Assembly: GCA_020631865.1 (NCBI GenBank)
Contig: JACKGS010000003.1
Coordinates: 5,098-69,097, forward strand
Direction of reading: 5' to 3'
Origin: Candidatus Nomurabacteria bacterium
Lineage (GTDB): Bacteria > Patescibacteriota > Saccharimonadia > Saccharimonadales > UBA7683
Length of the DNA stretch: 64,000 nucleotides
In this document: piece after piece, positions 45,132-53,387 of the stretch
Position numbering within the stretch: the first letter of the stretch is position 1
How the letters are laid out: the number at the start of each line of letters is the position of its first letter
The notes under the pieces: model-generated
Told to the model about the DNA's origin: nothing
The model's database searches: none
The model's input: the letters and a program-made list of their open reading frames with translations, nothing else
Made by a program: the position numbers and the translations under genes

Positions 45132-46554
45132 TATCAGGACTCGCTTTGCACCAAGCCCAACCGGGTTCCTGCATGTCGGTGGCATACGTACTGCTTTATT
45201 TGCATATTTAGTTGCAAAACAAGCTGATGGCCAATTTATATTACGACTTGAAGATACAGATCAAAAAAGAGAAGTTGAAGGCTCCGCTGAGCACTTGATG
45301 GAATCACTACATTCACTTGGTATTGAATACGATGAAGGGCCAGATAGACCTGGTGATTTTGGACCTTATCGTCAATCTAAGCGTTTAGATATCTACATAA
45401 AATGGGCTCAGAGATTAATTGACTCTGGCAGAGCCTACGCGGATCCATATTCCTCGGAAGAAGTTCAAAAATTTAGAGAACAAGCTCAGAAAACTAAACA
45501 GCCATTCTTATACCGTAATCATCGGCCAGAGAATCCGCCTGCATGGGACGGCAGCCAGCCACTAAGATTTAAATCAGACCCTAAAGAATATGAGTGGCAC
45601 GATGAAGTTATGGGGGACCTGAGGACAGGGCCGGAAGTAATTGATGATATTATTCTAATTAAATCTGATGGTTACCCAACATATAATTTTGCTCACATCG
45701 TTGATGATGCCGAGATGGAGATTACTCACGTAATTCGCGGACAGGAGTTCCTCTCCAGCCAACCGAATTACCTCAACCTCTACGAGGCGCTAGGGCTAGA
45801 GAAGCCTATTTTTGCCACCATGCCACACATCATGAACGATCAAGGCAATAAAAAGCTCGGTAAAAGAGATGGAGCAAAAGATGTGCTAGACTACATAAAA
45901 GACGGTTTTTTACCAGACGCAATGGTGAGCTTTATCGCTACCCTTGGTTGGAATGATAGCACTGAACAAGAAATCTTTACCAAAAAAGAACTGATTGAAA
46001 AATTTAGTTTAAACAGGGTAGGTAAGAGCGGTGCGCAATTTGATCAACGGCGACTTTTGTGGACGAACGGTCATTTTATTCGATCGCTTGACATCGATGT
46101 TTTATACACCCTTTGTCAAGACTACTGGCCAGAATCAGCCAAAAATGCTGACGAAGATTACAAAAAGCAGGTACTAACCCTGGTACAAGAGCGTATGAAG
46201 TATCTAGCCGAGCTACCAGAGCTAATTAATTTCTTCTTTGAAGAACCAGCACCCGACCTTGAACTAATTACATCTAACAAACAGCTCAAAAAACTAGATC
46301 ACAATCGGATAAAAGAACTACTAGAGCTCAGTAGACAGAATCTAGAACAAAGCAATTTCACTCATGGAGATATTCAAGAACAACTCAATCAACTCTTAGA
46401 CCAAACCGGCGAAAAACCAGCCGTAGTGTTCAGTCTAATCCGTATCGCGACTACTTGGGCCCCGGCCAGCCCTCAGTTAAACACCAGTCTAGCAGTTCTC
46501 GGTAAACAAACTACTCTATCCAGAATACAAAAGGCAATAGATCTACTAACATAG
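45124..46554 (+). CDS. gltX: Glutamyl-tRNA synthetase
   Basis: Start placed at the ATG at 45124 (MNNIRTRFAPSPTG). Class I synthetase with HIGH-type FAPSPTGFLHVGG and KMSKS-type KLGKRDG, and a 476-aa length. It charges tRNA-Glu, and in CPR genomes usually also tRNA-Gln for later amidation (inference). The start overlaps the end of the small membrane protein gene. Confidence 0.97.
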   Translation: MNNIRTRFAPSPTGFLHVGGIRTALFAYLVAKQADGQFILRLEDTDQKREVEGSAEHLMESLHSLGIEYDEGPDRPGDFGPYRQSKRLDIYIKWAQRLIDSGRAYADPYSSEEVQKFREQAQKTKQPFLYRNHRPENPPAWDGSQPLRFKSDPKEYEWHDEVMGDLRTGPEVIDDIILIKSDGYPTYNFAHIVDDAEMEITHVIRGQEFLSSQPNYLNLYEALGLEKPIFATMPHIMNDQGNKKLGKRDGAKDVLDYIKDGFLPDAMVSFIATLGWNDSTEQEIFTKKELIEKFSLNRVGKSGAQFDQRRLLWTNGHFIRSLDIDVLYTLCQDYWPESAKNADEDYKKQVLTLVQERMKYLAELPELINFFFEEPAPDLELITSNKQLKKLDHNRIKELLELSRQNLEQSNFTHGDIQEQLNQLLDQTGEKPAVVFSLIRIATTWAPASPQLNTSLAVLGKQTTLSRIQKAIDLLT

Positions 46555-46558
46555 CGTG

Positions 46559-47293
46559 ATGAATAATTCTCAGCTGATTCATGATTTTCAAAATAACAAG
46601 CAAGGTAAGCACGTTATTATTGAAGGAGCACAGGCGCTAAAGCATGCTGTGAGGTTCGGGGCAGAAATTGAACATATTATCACATGTGATATATCTGAGC
46701 TAAATAAGTTAGTAGATGAGTTGGCACCTGATATATCACCTATGATATCAAGTAAAATTTTAGAGGTAGACGACGGAACTTTTCAAAAAATTAGCCCTAA
46801 AAATCATCGCACTAGAGTGGTGACGCTTGCCAAAAAACAAAATTATTTACTTAACGATATCGACAAGAGCAAACCAATTATATTTTTAGAAGATCCTAAA
46901 GATCTAGAAAATATCGGCGCTGTAATTAGAGCTTCAGCCGCCGCAGATGCCGGTGCAGTAATTACCGATGCTCAAGCCAGTGTTTGGCATCCGGCAGTAG
47001 TTAGGGGAGGGGCGGGTCTTCAGTACGCATTACCCGTGCTAAACTCAACCCTTACTGAAGTTATAAACTATTTCCCAAATAGAAAAATTATATCATTAGA
47101 TCCCGAAGGCGAAGACATCACTAACGAAAACATTGAAAATGACTGCATTTTAATATTTGGCACCGAACGGCATGGAATTAAGCCGGAAACATTAAAGAAA
47201 TCAGATAAGGTAGTGAGGCTATCCATGAAGCCAGGAGTCAGTAGCCTAAACCTAGCCACCTCGGTATCCGCAACGCTCTATTTAATTAAATAG
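46559..47293 (+). CDS. SpoU/TrmH-family RNA methyltransferase
   Basis: A 244-aa protein: N-terminal substrate-binding part, then the trefoil-knot SPOUT domain with IFLEDPKDLENIGAVIRA (motif 1), LIFGTERHGI (motif 2) and VRLSMKPGVSSLNLATSVS (motif 3). It uses SAM to methylate ribose 2'-O in rRNA or tRNA. It follows gltX by 4 nt; the ATG at 46559 is preferred to the GTG just before. Confidence 0.93.
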   Translation: MNNSQLIHDFQNNKQGKHVIIEGAQALKHAVRFGAEIEHIITCDISELNKLVDELAPDISPMISSKILEVDDGTFQKISPKNHRTRVVTLAKKQNYLLNDIDKSKPIIFLEDPKDLENIGAVIRASAAADAGAVITDAQASVWHPAVVRGGAGLQYALPVLNSTLTEVINYFPNRKIISLDPEGEDITNENIENDCILIFGTERHGIKPETLKKSDKVVRLSMKPGVSSLNLATSVSATLYLIK

Positions 47294-47338
47294 CATTTTT
47301 CCATTTTCCATTTTCCATTTTTCATTTTTCATTAAATT
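47286..47338. repeat. Simple repeat of TTTTCCAT/TTTTTCAT units
   Basis: CATTTTTCCATTTTCCATTT and further units form a degenerate tandem run between two genes. It is the only member of the atp-junction repeat family I see outside 15-23 kb. Confidence 0.65.
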
Positions 47339-47394
47339 ATGCGCCTCTACCGCATCTCTAGCAATTATATTAATCGTCTGTTAACATAAGCGTT

Positions 47395-48534
47395 ATGAAA
47401 GAAAAACAAACAAAATCTGATAGTTTTCATAAGTATAGTAATTATGAACCTCACCTAAAGCCTATCGACAAACCAAAAGGTGATAAGTTTAAGAAAATTA
47501 ACAAGTGGTTATCTAGCCACAAGTTTTTGGTTCTCTCTTTTATATCCATCCTAGCAATCACGCTAGGCGTAAGTGTTTACTACCTTTTTGGTACCATAGA
47601 TTACAGTACGCCAACGGTCGCAAGCGTCAAGAAGAAAGAGATCAAAAAAACCTATTCACCGTTAACCGGCACAGAAGTCAGTGAAGCAGACAGCAAGCTA
47701 CCACTCACCGCAGTAATGATAGAAAATAGCCCTGAGGCAAGGCCTCAGAGTGGTCTTAAAGATGCGGGCGTAGTATTTGAAGCAGTTGCCGAAGGTGGCA
47801 TAACTCGCTTTTTGGCTATTTATCAAGAAGCTAAGCCGGGTGTTATTGGGCCAGTCAGAAGTGTACGACCTCATTACGCAAGCTGGGTAGCAGCTTTTGA
47901 TGCCGGATTAGCTCATGTCGGCGGAAGCGACATACCACTAGCAAAACTCCGTAGCGGGCAAATTAAAGATTTAGATCAATTTTTTAATGCTGGAGCATAC
48001 TACCGCTCAAACGAACGCTATGCTCCACACAATGTTTATACATCTATGGAAAAGCTTCAGGGCCTTAATAATGCCAAGAAATATTCCACCAGCACATTCA
48101 CGTCATGGACAAGAGTAAAAAAAGAACAAGTATCACCAACTCCAACCGCTAAATCCATAGACATACCTGTATCTACCGGACTATTTGCCGTTCATTACGA
48201 CTGGGACCCAGCAACAAACAGCTATCAAAGAAGCCAGGGTGGCGGCGCACATATCGACAGAGAGGCGGGCAGAATAACACCCAAAGTAGTTATCACTATG
48301 CAAGTTCCTCATGATGTAATTAAAGAATCCAACCGCTACAGCTATCCAGATGTTATCGGAAGTGGAAAAGCCTGGCTATTCCAGAACGGCACAGTAACCG
48401 AAATAGGCTGGTCAAAAGCAAGTGATAAGGATCAAATTATCTTCACAGACCCCACCGGTAAACCCGTAGAATTTAACCGTGGCCAAACATGGATAACAGC
48501 AATCAAACCAGACAAAACACCATCCTGGCAGTAA
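47395..48534 (+). CDS. DUF3048 (YerB-like) membrane-anchored protein
   Basis: A 379-aa protein with a membrane helix at about 45-66 and the DUF3048 hallmarks SPLTGTEVSEADSKLPLTAV, MIENSPEARPQSGL, GVVFEAVAEGGITRFLAIY and IGPVRSVRPHYASWVA. The family is found in Firmicutes and CPR and has no settled biochemical role; the domain is extracellular. TAACAT lies 7 nt before the ATG. Confidence 0.9.
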   Translation: MKEKQTKSDSFHKYSNYEPHLKPIDKPKGDKFKKINKWLSSHKFLVLSFISILAITLGVSVYYLFGTIDYSTPTVASVKKKEIKKTYSPLTGTEVSEADSKLPLTAVMIENSPEARPQSGLKDAGVVFEAVAEGGITRFLAIYQEAKPGVIGPVRSVRPHYASWVAAFDAGLAHVGGSDIPLAKLRSGQIKDLDQFFNAGAYYRSNERYAPHNVYTSMEKLQGLNNAKKYSTSTFTSWTRVKKEQVSPTPTAKSIDIPVSTGLFAVHYDWDPATNSYQRSQGGGAHIDREAGRITPKVVITMQVPHDVIKESNRYSYPDVIGSGKAWLFQNGTVTEIGWSKASDKDQIIFTDPTGKPVEFNRGQTWITAIKPDKTPSWQ

Positions 48535-48657
48535 AATACAGTATAAGCAGAAATAACTATACTGATTAATGAGCGATTTGGTATCTATAATCAAACTTTA
48601 GTATTTCACAACAATATTAAAGTTATATAATTTACATTAGCTGAAACACTAAGCTTC

Positions 48658-48864
48658 TTGCCAACCGTTCGAAAAAGCTGGTCTGACCCCTTTTCTGAAA
48701 CGCTGTCTAGTTACATTATAACTACCGTCAGGTTTACGATAGCTCTTGTTGCCTTACATAACTATAGCTTCGTTTCCATGGGCCACCCAGTGACATGGCT
48801 ATTTTTGAATGGTGCATTTTCTCTGGTATTGATTCACCGCCGCAAAGTAGCATCAAGGCAATAA
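48658..48864 (+). CDS. Possible small membrane protein, 68 aa
   Basis: An open frame from TTG with a hydrophobic middle (YIITTVRFTIALVALHNYSF and HPVTWLFLNGAFSLVLI). No Shine-Dalgarno. It could be chance; kept because of its position between two minus/plus units and its membrane-like composition. Confidence 0.3.
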   Translation: MPTVRKSWSDPFSETLSSYIITTVRFTIALVALHNYSFVSMGHPVTWLFLNGAFSLVLIHRRKVASRQ

Positions 48865-48943
48865 ATTATGCAGAACTAAAAAGAAGCTCGAGGTGGATGA
48901 CTAGCATCGTTCGTGCTTCAATATTCATATACTAGCAAAATAT

Positions 48944-49333
48944 TTAGCCTATGTCAATAACTTTGCCATGACGCGTAATAAACTTTATGGCCACGATCTT
49001 CGGCAATTCCAAAAGCTGTGTAGCCAACTCTCGCTCAACAGCTTTGTCTGGCATACCCTTCATACGCTTTGCGGTAAAGACTATTTTGTTAGACTGCCAA
49101 CCGGCTAATTTGAGATTACGCCTAACGGCCTTGAGGCTGCTAGTACGTGGTGATTTCATTTCCCACTTTTCACCGTCTATTAATACGTCGGGCGTTGATT
49201 CGTATTTTTTATCACTTGGTTTTATGAATTCAACTGTATAGCCAGCGTTCGCCAACCGATCTGCCATATATTGCTCATGCGGCCAGACATTAAGCCCGGC
49301 AATTTTGATTACTTTTCCAACTTTATTTGACAT
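48944..49333 (-). CDS. CdiA-CT-like nuclease domain protein (orphan toxin candidate)
   Basis: The ATG at 49333 lies 7 nt after TATAAT. The 129-aa protein contains PDVLIDGEKWEMKSPRTSSL, a PD-(D/E)xK-type core (Asp...ExK), then RRNLKLAGWQSNKIVF. This order (strand, ExK, Ser-rich turn, basic helix, NKIVF strand) resembles tRNA-nuclease C-terminal domains of contact-dependent inhibition toxins. No large CdiA-like carrier or obvious immunity gene adjoins it. A DNA-repair nuclease is an alternative. Confidence 0.6.
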   Translation of the reverse strand: MSNKVGKVIKIAGLNVWPHEQYMADRLANAGYTVEFIKPSDKKYESTPDVLIDGEKWEMKSPRTSSLKAVRRNLKLAGWQSNKIVFTAKRMKGMPDKAVERELATQLLELPKIVAIKFITRHGKVIDIG

Positions 49334-49384
49334 CACCTCCATTATACATCAAGAAGTTTTTCTACCTCTGTCTCCTCAGTATAC

Positions 49385-49495
49385 GGGTGAACCAAAACCA
49401 TCAAGGCAGTATTCGCCCATAAGATATAAGGTTTTTATTCTTTTTAATTGAATATCTTAAGGGGAATCTCCACCCTGACAGTTTTGGTTCATCCC
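49385..49495. other. Large nested inverted repeat
   Basis: TGAACCAAAAC and GTTTTGGTTCA are exact reverse complements (with GGG/CCC extending the stem past a bulge) about 82 nt apart. Inside, TAAGATAT and ATATCTTA form a second stem. No ORF covers it. It could be a structured RNA or an element end at the left edge of the DGR region. Confidence 0.5.
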
Positions 49496-49523
49496 GAAGC
49501 CCTTTCTTTAAGAAAGAGCATTA

Positions 49524-49721
49524 ATGCACCTCTCAGAAATGCTTCTTGACCTCTGTAATCCACTGCGCAAAGCTGCCTTTTTCGGTGCAATATTCAACAC
49601 AGTGCCGACCTACGCAGAAATAAACTTGAGAACCAATAAAATAAGCTCGCTACCAGAGGTAAACGAGCTGTTTCTTATTCGGACTTCTTTAAAATCCACG
49701 TATGGTGATCCCGGCGGGATA
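49524..49721 (+). pseudogene. Probable recombinase C-terminal remnant
   Basis: The peptide LRKAAFFGAIFNTVPTYAEI, then NKISSLPEVNELFLI, resembles the C-terminal tail of large serine recombinases found in CPR genomes (recognised by pattern only). It runs directly into a tRNA-3'-end-like sequence read as GDPGGI, as often happens where an integrase gene abuts its attachment site. The catalytic domain is absent, so this is a fragment. Confidence 0.4.
49703..49721 (-). repeat. tRNA-3'-end-like repeat, left copy
   Basis: TGGTGATCCCGGCGGGATA; its reverse complement reads like the T-arm and acceptor end of a tRNA followed by CCA. A near-identical copy is at 53319-53336. Confidence 0.6.
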
Positions 49722-49853
49722 AACGCTTCGCTACTCTCTACGGCACTTACTCGAAGCAAGCTTCTGCGTCAGCACCTTGCGATCGAACCTCGAGGGTTCG
49801 GACTCTCTGCGAGAGCTAACCAAGTAAAAACCCCAGTCTTTTGACCGAGGCAC

Positions 49854-49994
49854 TTGCTTGGTGACCTCAAGAGTATCAATTTAGAACACCTTTTTGATGA
49901 TCTCTTTAGGCTTAAGAAGAAGTTCGAAGCACTCGGTATGGTAATTAAAGACAACCGGGTTTATATACCTGACTCGGCGGAACGTGATAGTTAG
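49854..49994 (+). CDS. Short conserved tail ORF, left paralogue
   Basis: Codes for SINLEHLFDDLFRLKKKFEA, then LGMVIKDNRVYIPD. It is closely related to the tail encoded at 53490-53615; 31 bp (49878-49908) are identical to 53499-53529. Without a Shine-Dalgarno, it may be the 3' remnant of a larger gene. 49995-50031 is empty. Confidence 0.4.
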   Translation: MLGDLKSINLEHLFDDLFRLKKKFEALGMVIKDNRVYIPDSAERDS

Positions 49995-50031
49995 CTTCAG
50001 CACAACAATGTCGAGTTTAAGCAAAATGCCC

Positions 50032-50202
50032 TAAGAGTCAGCGGACAGAGAAGCCGGCGTTACGATCATTGTTGTCAGCCGGGTTAACTTCATCAGCGTT
50101 GAAGTTCGCGTTGAAAGCATTGTCCGCAGAATCCGGGTGAGCCGAGGCCGCCCAAAAGTTGCCGTTGTCACCCTGGTTGTCGAACTCGCCGTTCCAGTTG
50201 CC
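50032..50202 (-). repeat. DGR template repeat (TR)
   Basis: 171 bp align without gaps to the 3' end of the target gene (51624-51794). Read on the minus strand, it is rich in AAC/AAT/GAC codons at the variable positions, as in known TRs. All 24 differences from the VR are at sense-strand adenines (14 to T, 7 to G, 3 to C). The homology may extend weakly to about 50223. It lies downstream of the reverse transcriptase on the same strand. The remaining 50203-50443 shows no gene. Confidence 0.93.
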
Positions 50203-50443
50203 AGAAATCGCAGAAGTCCCGGGACGGCGCGCGCTTGTTAATACTGCTCCCTGTATTGCACTCAGCGTACCGAGTACAAGCAGACCCTGGTGGCGCTTCC
50301 TGTAATAGAACTAGCCGAGATACTAATCAAAGCTAGTGAGTATTGTCTCTTAGGTATGCTTGTCGGGTTGGCGATTCATCAGTCAACCAGCTATATATGA
50401 GCCACCAAGAGTTGTCTGCTCTTGCGCCAAACCAAGCACACTT

Positions 50444-51529
50444 TTATTGTACACCCCGAGCAATATCTACCATTTTCAGCAAGCGGCAATGCTTGTAGTG
50501 TTTTACCAGCCCCTTGTATGAGGCTTCGGTTTCCGGTGAGCAGTCTGCATTGGACAGTGCAGCTACCAAATTATGTTTCAAACGCTTACCGGGATGCAAC
50601 CGAAATGGATAGACAACAGCGCCAAGAAAGGCGACGCCCTTGTTGCACTCTTGTAAATGTCGTTTGCGCGGATGCAAAACTAGGCTCAGCTCACTGCTAA
50701 CATATCTCTCGATAACCTTACTGGCTTCTACCAGCTCTGCTTTGTTGGTAGAGATGAGGTAGAAATCATCTACGTAGCGTCCATAGTGCTTAAAGCCAAG
50801 CTCAAATGTTACAAATCGATCAAGTTGATCCAGGTAGATATTGCTCAGCAGCTGCGAGGTCAGGTTGCCAATAGCCACACCGCGACCAAGAGGCTGGTGA
50901 AACAAGCTTTTGCTCGGCGGCAGGCCTTTCCAGGCGCTGCGCGGACAGTTGAACACCGCGTCTTTGAGGGGATCATTAAAGATAATGACTTTCCATAAGA
51001 ACTTGCACAGTTGGTAGACATAACCTTTATCTGGGAATTGCCTATCCAGCCCCCACATGGCCCTTTTATAGAGTTTTTTACGATCTAAGCTCATAAAGTA
51101 CCCCTGGAGATCAAGCTTGAGTATGTAGGCTGGCCGAGTATAATTACGGCTCACCGAGCGGATGTGATGATCCAAACGGCGAATACCGTAGAGCGTGCCT
51201 TTACCGATACGGCAGCTGTAGTTATCTTCAATAAATCGGGCGTCCCACCACTTGCTGACTTGGTTGAACAGAAAGTGGTGTACCACTCTGTCACGGAAGG
51301 CGGCGGCGAATATCTCCCGCTTGACAGGCTTGTTCACGATGAACGCCGTAGATGGCCGCGGTACGTACCTGCGCGAGTGAATTTCTTTGGCCAGTGCTGC
51401 AAGTTCAGACTCCGCGATAGCATCGAACTTTTCTACCTCGGGCTTTTTAGTCTTGCCGCGCCGGGCATCGAGGTAGGCTTTTTTGAGCTCTTTGGCAAGC
51501 CAGTCAGCGCGTTTGTCTGGTGTGTTCAT
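50444..51529 (-). CDS. DGR reverse transcriptase
   Basis: A 361-aa single-domain reverse transcriptase with catalytic YVDD (252-255), a first Asp in YILKLDLQGYF (D140) and the DGR-type motif IGNLTSQ (220-226) in place of the QGxxxSP of group II introns. The basic C-terminal part resembles a thumb. It copies the TR RNA with adenine-specific errors to mutagenise the VR. There is no maturase or endonuclease domain. No Avd-like accessory gene is adjacent. Weak Shine-Dalgarno. Confidence 0.96.
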   Translation of the reverse strand: MNTPDKRADWLAKELKKAYLDARRGKTKKPEVEKFDAIAESELAALAKEIHSRRYVPRPSTAFIVNKPVKREIFAAAFRDRVVHHFLFNQVSKWWDARFIEDNYSCRIGKGTLYGIRRLDHHIRSVSRNYTRPAYILKLDLQGYFMSLDRKKLYKRAMWGLDRQFPDKGYVYQLCKFLWKVIIFNDPLKDAVFNCPRSAWKGLPPSKSLFHQPLGRGVAIGNLTSQLLSNIYLDQLDRFVTFELGFKHYGRYVDDFYLISTNKAELVEASKVIERYVSSELSLVLHPRKRHLQECNKGVAFLGAVVYPFRLHPGKRLKHNLVAALSNADCSPETEASYKGLVKHYKHCRLLKMVDIARGVQ

Positions 51530-51549
51530 GTCAGCTAGATTTCTTTCGG

Positions 51550-51619
51550 AGCAACCCAGTCGACTCGACGGGTTCGGTCGTGGTCACTCCCTCACGCCAG
51601 CTTCGCTTAGTGGGTTGCT
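51550..51619 (-). promoter_or_regulatory. Inverted repeat immediately after VR (candidate DGR target hairpin)
   Basis: AGCAACCCA (51550-51558) and TGGGTTGCT (51611-51619) form a 9-bp stem with a 52-nt interior that contains its own GTCGA/TCGAC stem. The distal arm overlaps the VP stop codon. In the Bordetella phage DGR a hairpin just downstream of the VR promotes retrohoming; this one is in the matching place. Confidence 0.6.
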
Positions 51620-53033
51620 ACTGTAAGAGACAGCGGACAGAGAAGCCGGCGTAACGAACATTGTAGGCAGCCGGGTGAACTTCAACAGCGCCGAAGCCCG
51701 CGAAGAAAGCATAGTCCGCAGAATCCGGGTGAGCCGAGGCCGCCCAAAAGACGCCGTAGACACCCTGGTAGCCGAACTCGCCGACCCAGAGGCCCGAGAA
51801 GACCCCTTTAAAGGCACCGTTATACTGCCACTGGGCAATGTTGGGTTCGCCACTATATGCAGGAGCACCGGTACCACCAAAGGCAATGTCGAGGTCAGAG
51901 AAGTCGCCGGAGTAGACATCTTCTCCTTCGTCATCATCCCAGATCTGTGAAGCGGTCGGTAATCGCCAGTTGGCCGGGCAGATAGAGTACGGGGCATCAC
52001 CGTCTTCTTCGGTGTGGGAGGTTCTGGATTCACCGGCTGTGGCCGCAGACCAGTTGTAGAGGTAGCCGTAGTTGGTAGCACCACTGCCAGTGTCACCGGG
52101 GATTGGGCCGTAGACGAAAGGTGTATCGAAGAGGTTATCTTCGTCTTCCTGAGTATCCATAGGGGGATTGTCGGTAATCTGTGGCAGGGTCAGGTTACTG
52201 GCAATGTTGGTATCGCTTGGGGTCAGCGTCATGGTGGATGTGGTAGAACCAAGTTTGAGGTTCTGAAGCATCCAGCAGTTACCATCGGCTAGTTTGGCGA
52301 CTTGGTAGGTTTGGGTGGTGCCACCACGACTGTCGGTGAGTTCTATGACTGCTTCTTCATTGCTACCAGTGTAGGTAGCAAGGGCATCACATTGCTGAGG
52401 AGTAAAGCTTTGCATGGTTGCACTAGTTGCACCGTTGTCGGTGATGGCGTAGGCAAGCTTGAGATCTTTCTTGCCTGCAGTTACAGTGCTGTCAATGGTG
52501 AAATCTAACGTTACTTCGGTTGTGTCGTTGGAAGTGGCAGTTTCGGTGGTTTTGAGAGTCAGAGCTGGGTCGCCAGCGCCAAGTACTGTGCTCGTAGCTA
52601 TATCGCCACCCTTGAGCTTGATACTAATACCAGGTTCAGCTGCGGTTAGGGCTGCGGTCAGGGTATAGCCGCCTTCGTTAGCGGTGCCGGTAGTGAGGGT
52701 AGTTGTGGTACTGGCGGTACCACCACCCTCCGGGACGGTAACAGTGAGAGCCTCTTGGTTAGCGCCAATACTGAGGGTGGGAGCAGCGGAGATGGAACTA
52801 CTGAGAGGACTGAGCGTGAGGCTGGCGGTGAAGAGTGCGAGGAGGAAGAAGCTGCCCATACCACGGAAGTTGAGTTTATGCGAACGGCGGGAGAGGTAGC
52901 GCCAACTGAAGATGCTGGAAGCTATGAGAGCGAGGGCTGTAGCGAGGAGCGGTAAGAGTGATATGCCTGTTGAAGCGAGACCATCTCCCCCGATGATGAT
53001 GTTGATCGTTTGGGTAAGTGTTTGGGTTTCCAT
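51618..53033 (-). CDS. DGR variable protein: FISUMP/C-type-lectin-like surface protein
   Basis: At 471 aa it has two hydrophobic segments (about 22-43 and 60-84), a Thr/Gly/Ala-rich beta region (about 88-205), and a FISUMP-type domain from about 248 (LADGNCWMLQNLKLG, YGYLYNWSAATAG, SICPANWRLPTASQ). Its C-terminal 57 residues are the VR, carrying FWAASAHPDSAD and ending AGFSVRCLLQ. The domain would be displayed outside the cell with variable residues on the lectin-like face. GAGGA lies 4 nt before the ATG. A binding partner (for example a host-cell surface) is inference. Confidence 0.93.
   Translation of the reverse strand: METQTLTQTINIIIGGDGLASTGISLLPLLATALALIASSIFSWRYLSRRSHKLNFRGMGSFFLLALFTASLTLSPLSSSISAAPTLSIGANQEALTVTVPEGGGTASTTTTLTTGTANEGGYTLTAALTAAEPGISIKLKGGDIATSTVLGAGDPALTLKTTETATSNDTTEVTLDFTIDSTVTAGKKDLKLAYAITDNGATSATMQSFTPQQCDALATYTGSNEEAVIELTDSRGGTTQTYQVAKLADGNCWMLQNLKLGSTTSTMTLTPSDTNIASNLTLPQITDNPPMDTQEDEDNLFDTPFVYGPIPGDTGSGATNYGYLYNWSAATAGESRTSHTEEDGDAPYSICPANWRLPTASQIWDDDEGEDVYSGDFSDLDIAFGGTGAPAYSGEPNIAQWQYNGAFKGVFSGLWVGEFGYQGVYGVFWAASAHPDSADYAFFAGFGAVEVHPAAYNVRYAGFSVRCLLQ
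51624..51794 (-). repeat. DGR variable repeat (VR)
   Basis: Codons from about 414 to the stop of the target gene. The invariant 3' block (ACGCCGGCTTCTCTGTCCGC on the sense strand) is the likely initiation-of-mutagenic-homing site. Seventeen residues differ from what the TR would encode, nearly all at template Asn or Asp codons, and none is a stop. Confidence 0.93.
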
Positions 53034-53260
53034 GTGTTCCTCTGCTCTCTTTACTTTTCTTATGTCTGCTGTACTTGAGTGTAATGAGTGGATAGCAAAA
53101 TGGTAAGAAATTGCTTAATCCATTGTTTTTGCTTCCACTTCACCTCACTATATTAATACTGCTTACGTATATTCTACATCATTATGAACGGAATGCAAGC
53201 AGTTTAGTACCCCCGCGGGGTTAAAACTCCATCCTACGTAGGTAATGTACAAAAAAGAAT

Positions 53261-53286
53261 GTGTTCTTAGATATATTTAAGAACAC
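53261..53286. terminator. Hairpin with T-run on minus strand
   Basis: GTGTTCTTA-GATATATT-TAAGAACAC is a perfect 9-bp stem. On the minus strand ATTC plus six Ts follow, so it may end minus-strand transcription or mark the element edge. 53034-53260 upstream of the target gene shows only AT-rich promoter-like sequence and no ORF. Confidence 0.5.
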
Positions 53287-53318
53287 TTTCTTATCTGTGA
53301 TTTATCTGATTTTATGCT

Positions 53319-53336
53319 TGGTGACCCCGGCGGGAT
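53319..53336 (-). repeat. tRNA-3'-end-like repeat, right copy
   Basis: TGGTGACCCCGGCGGGATA-type sequence; differs from the 49703 copy by one base in the shared core. No full tRNA adjoins it. Confidence 0.6.
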
Positions 53337-53387
53337 AGCGGACTTTGTCCTTTTCCGCTTAGACATGCTCGGAGTTAACTCCTGCGC

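Noticed and set aside
51675..53106. Plus-strand ORFs opposite the DGR target gene
   Set aside because: Val/Gly-rich shadows of the minus-strand frame without ribosome sites.
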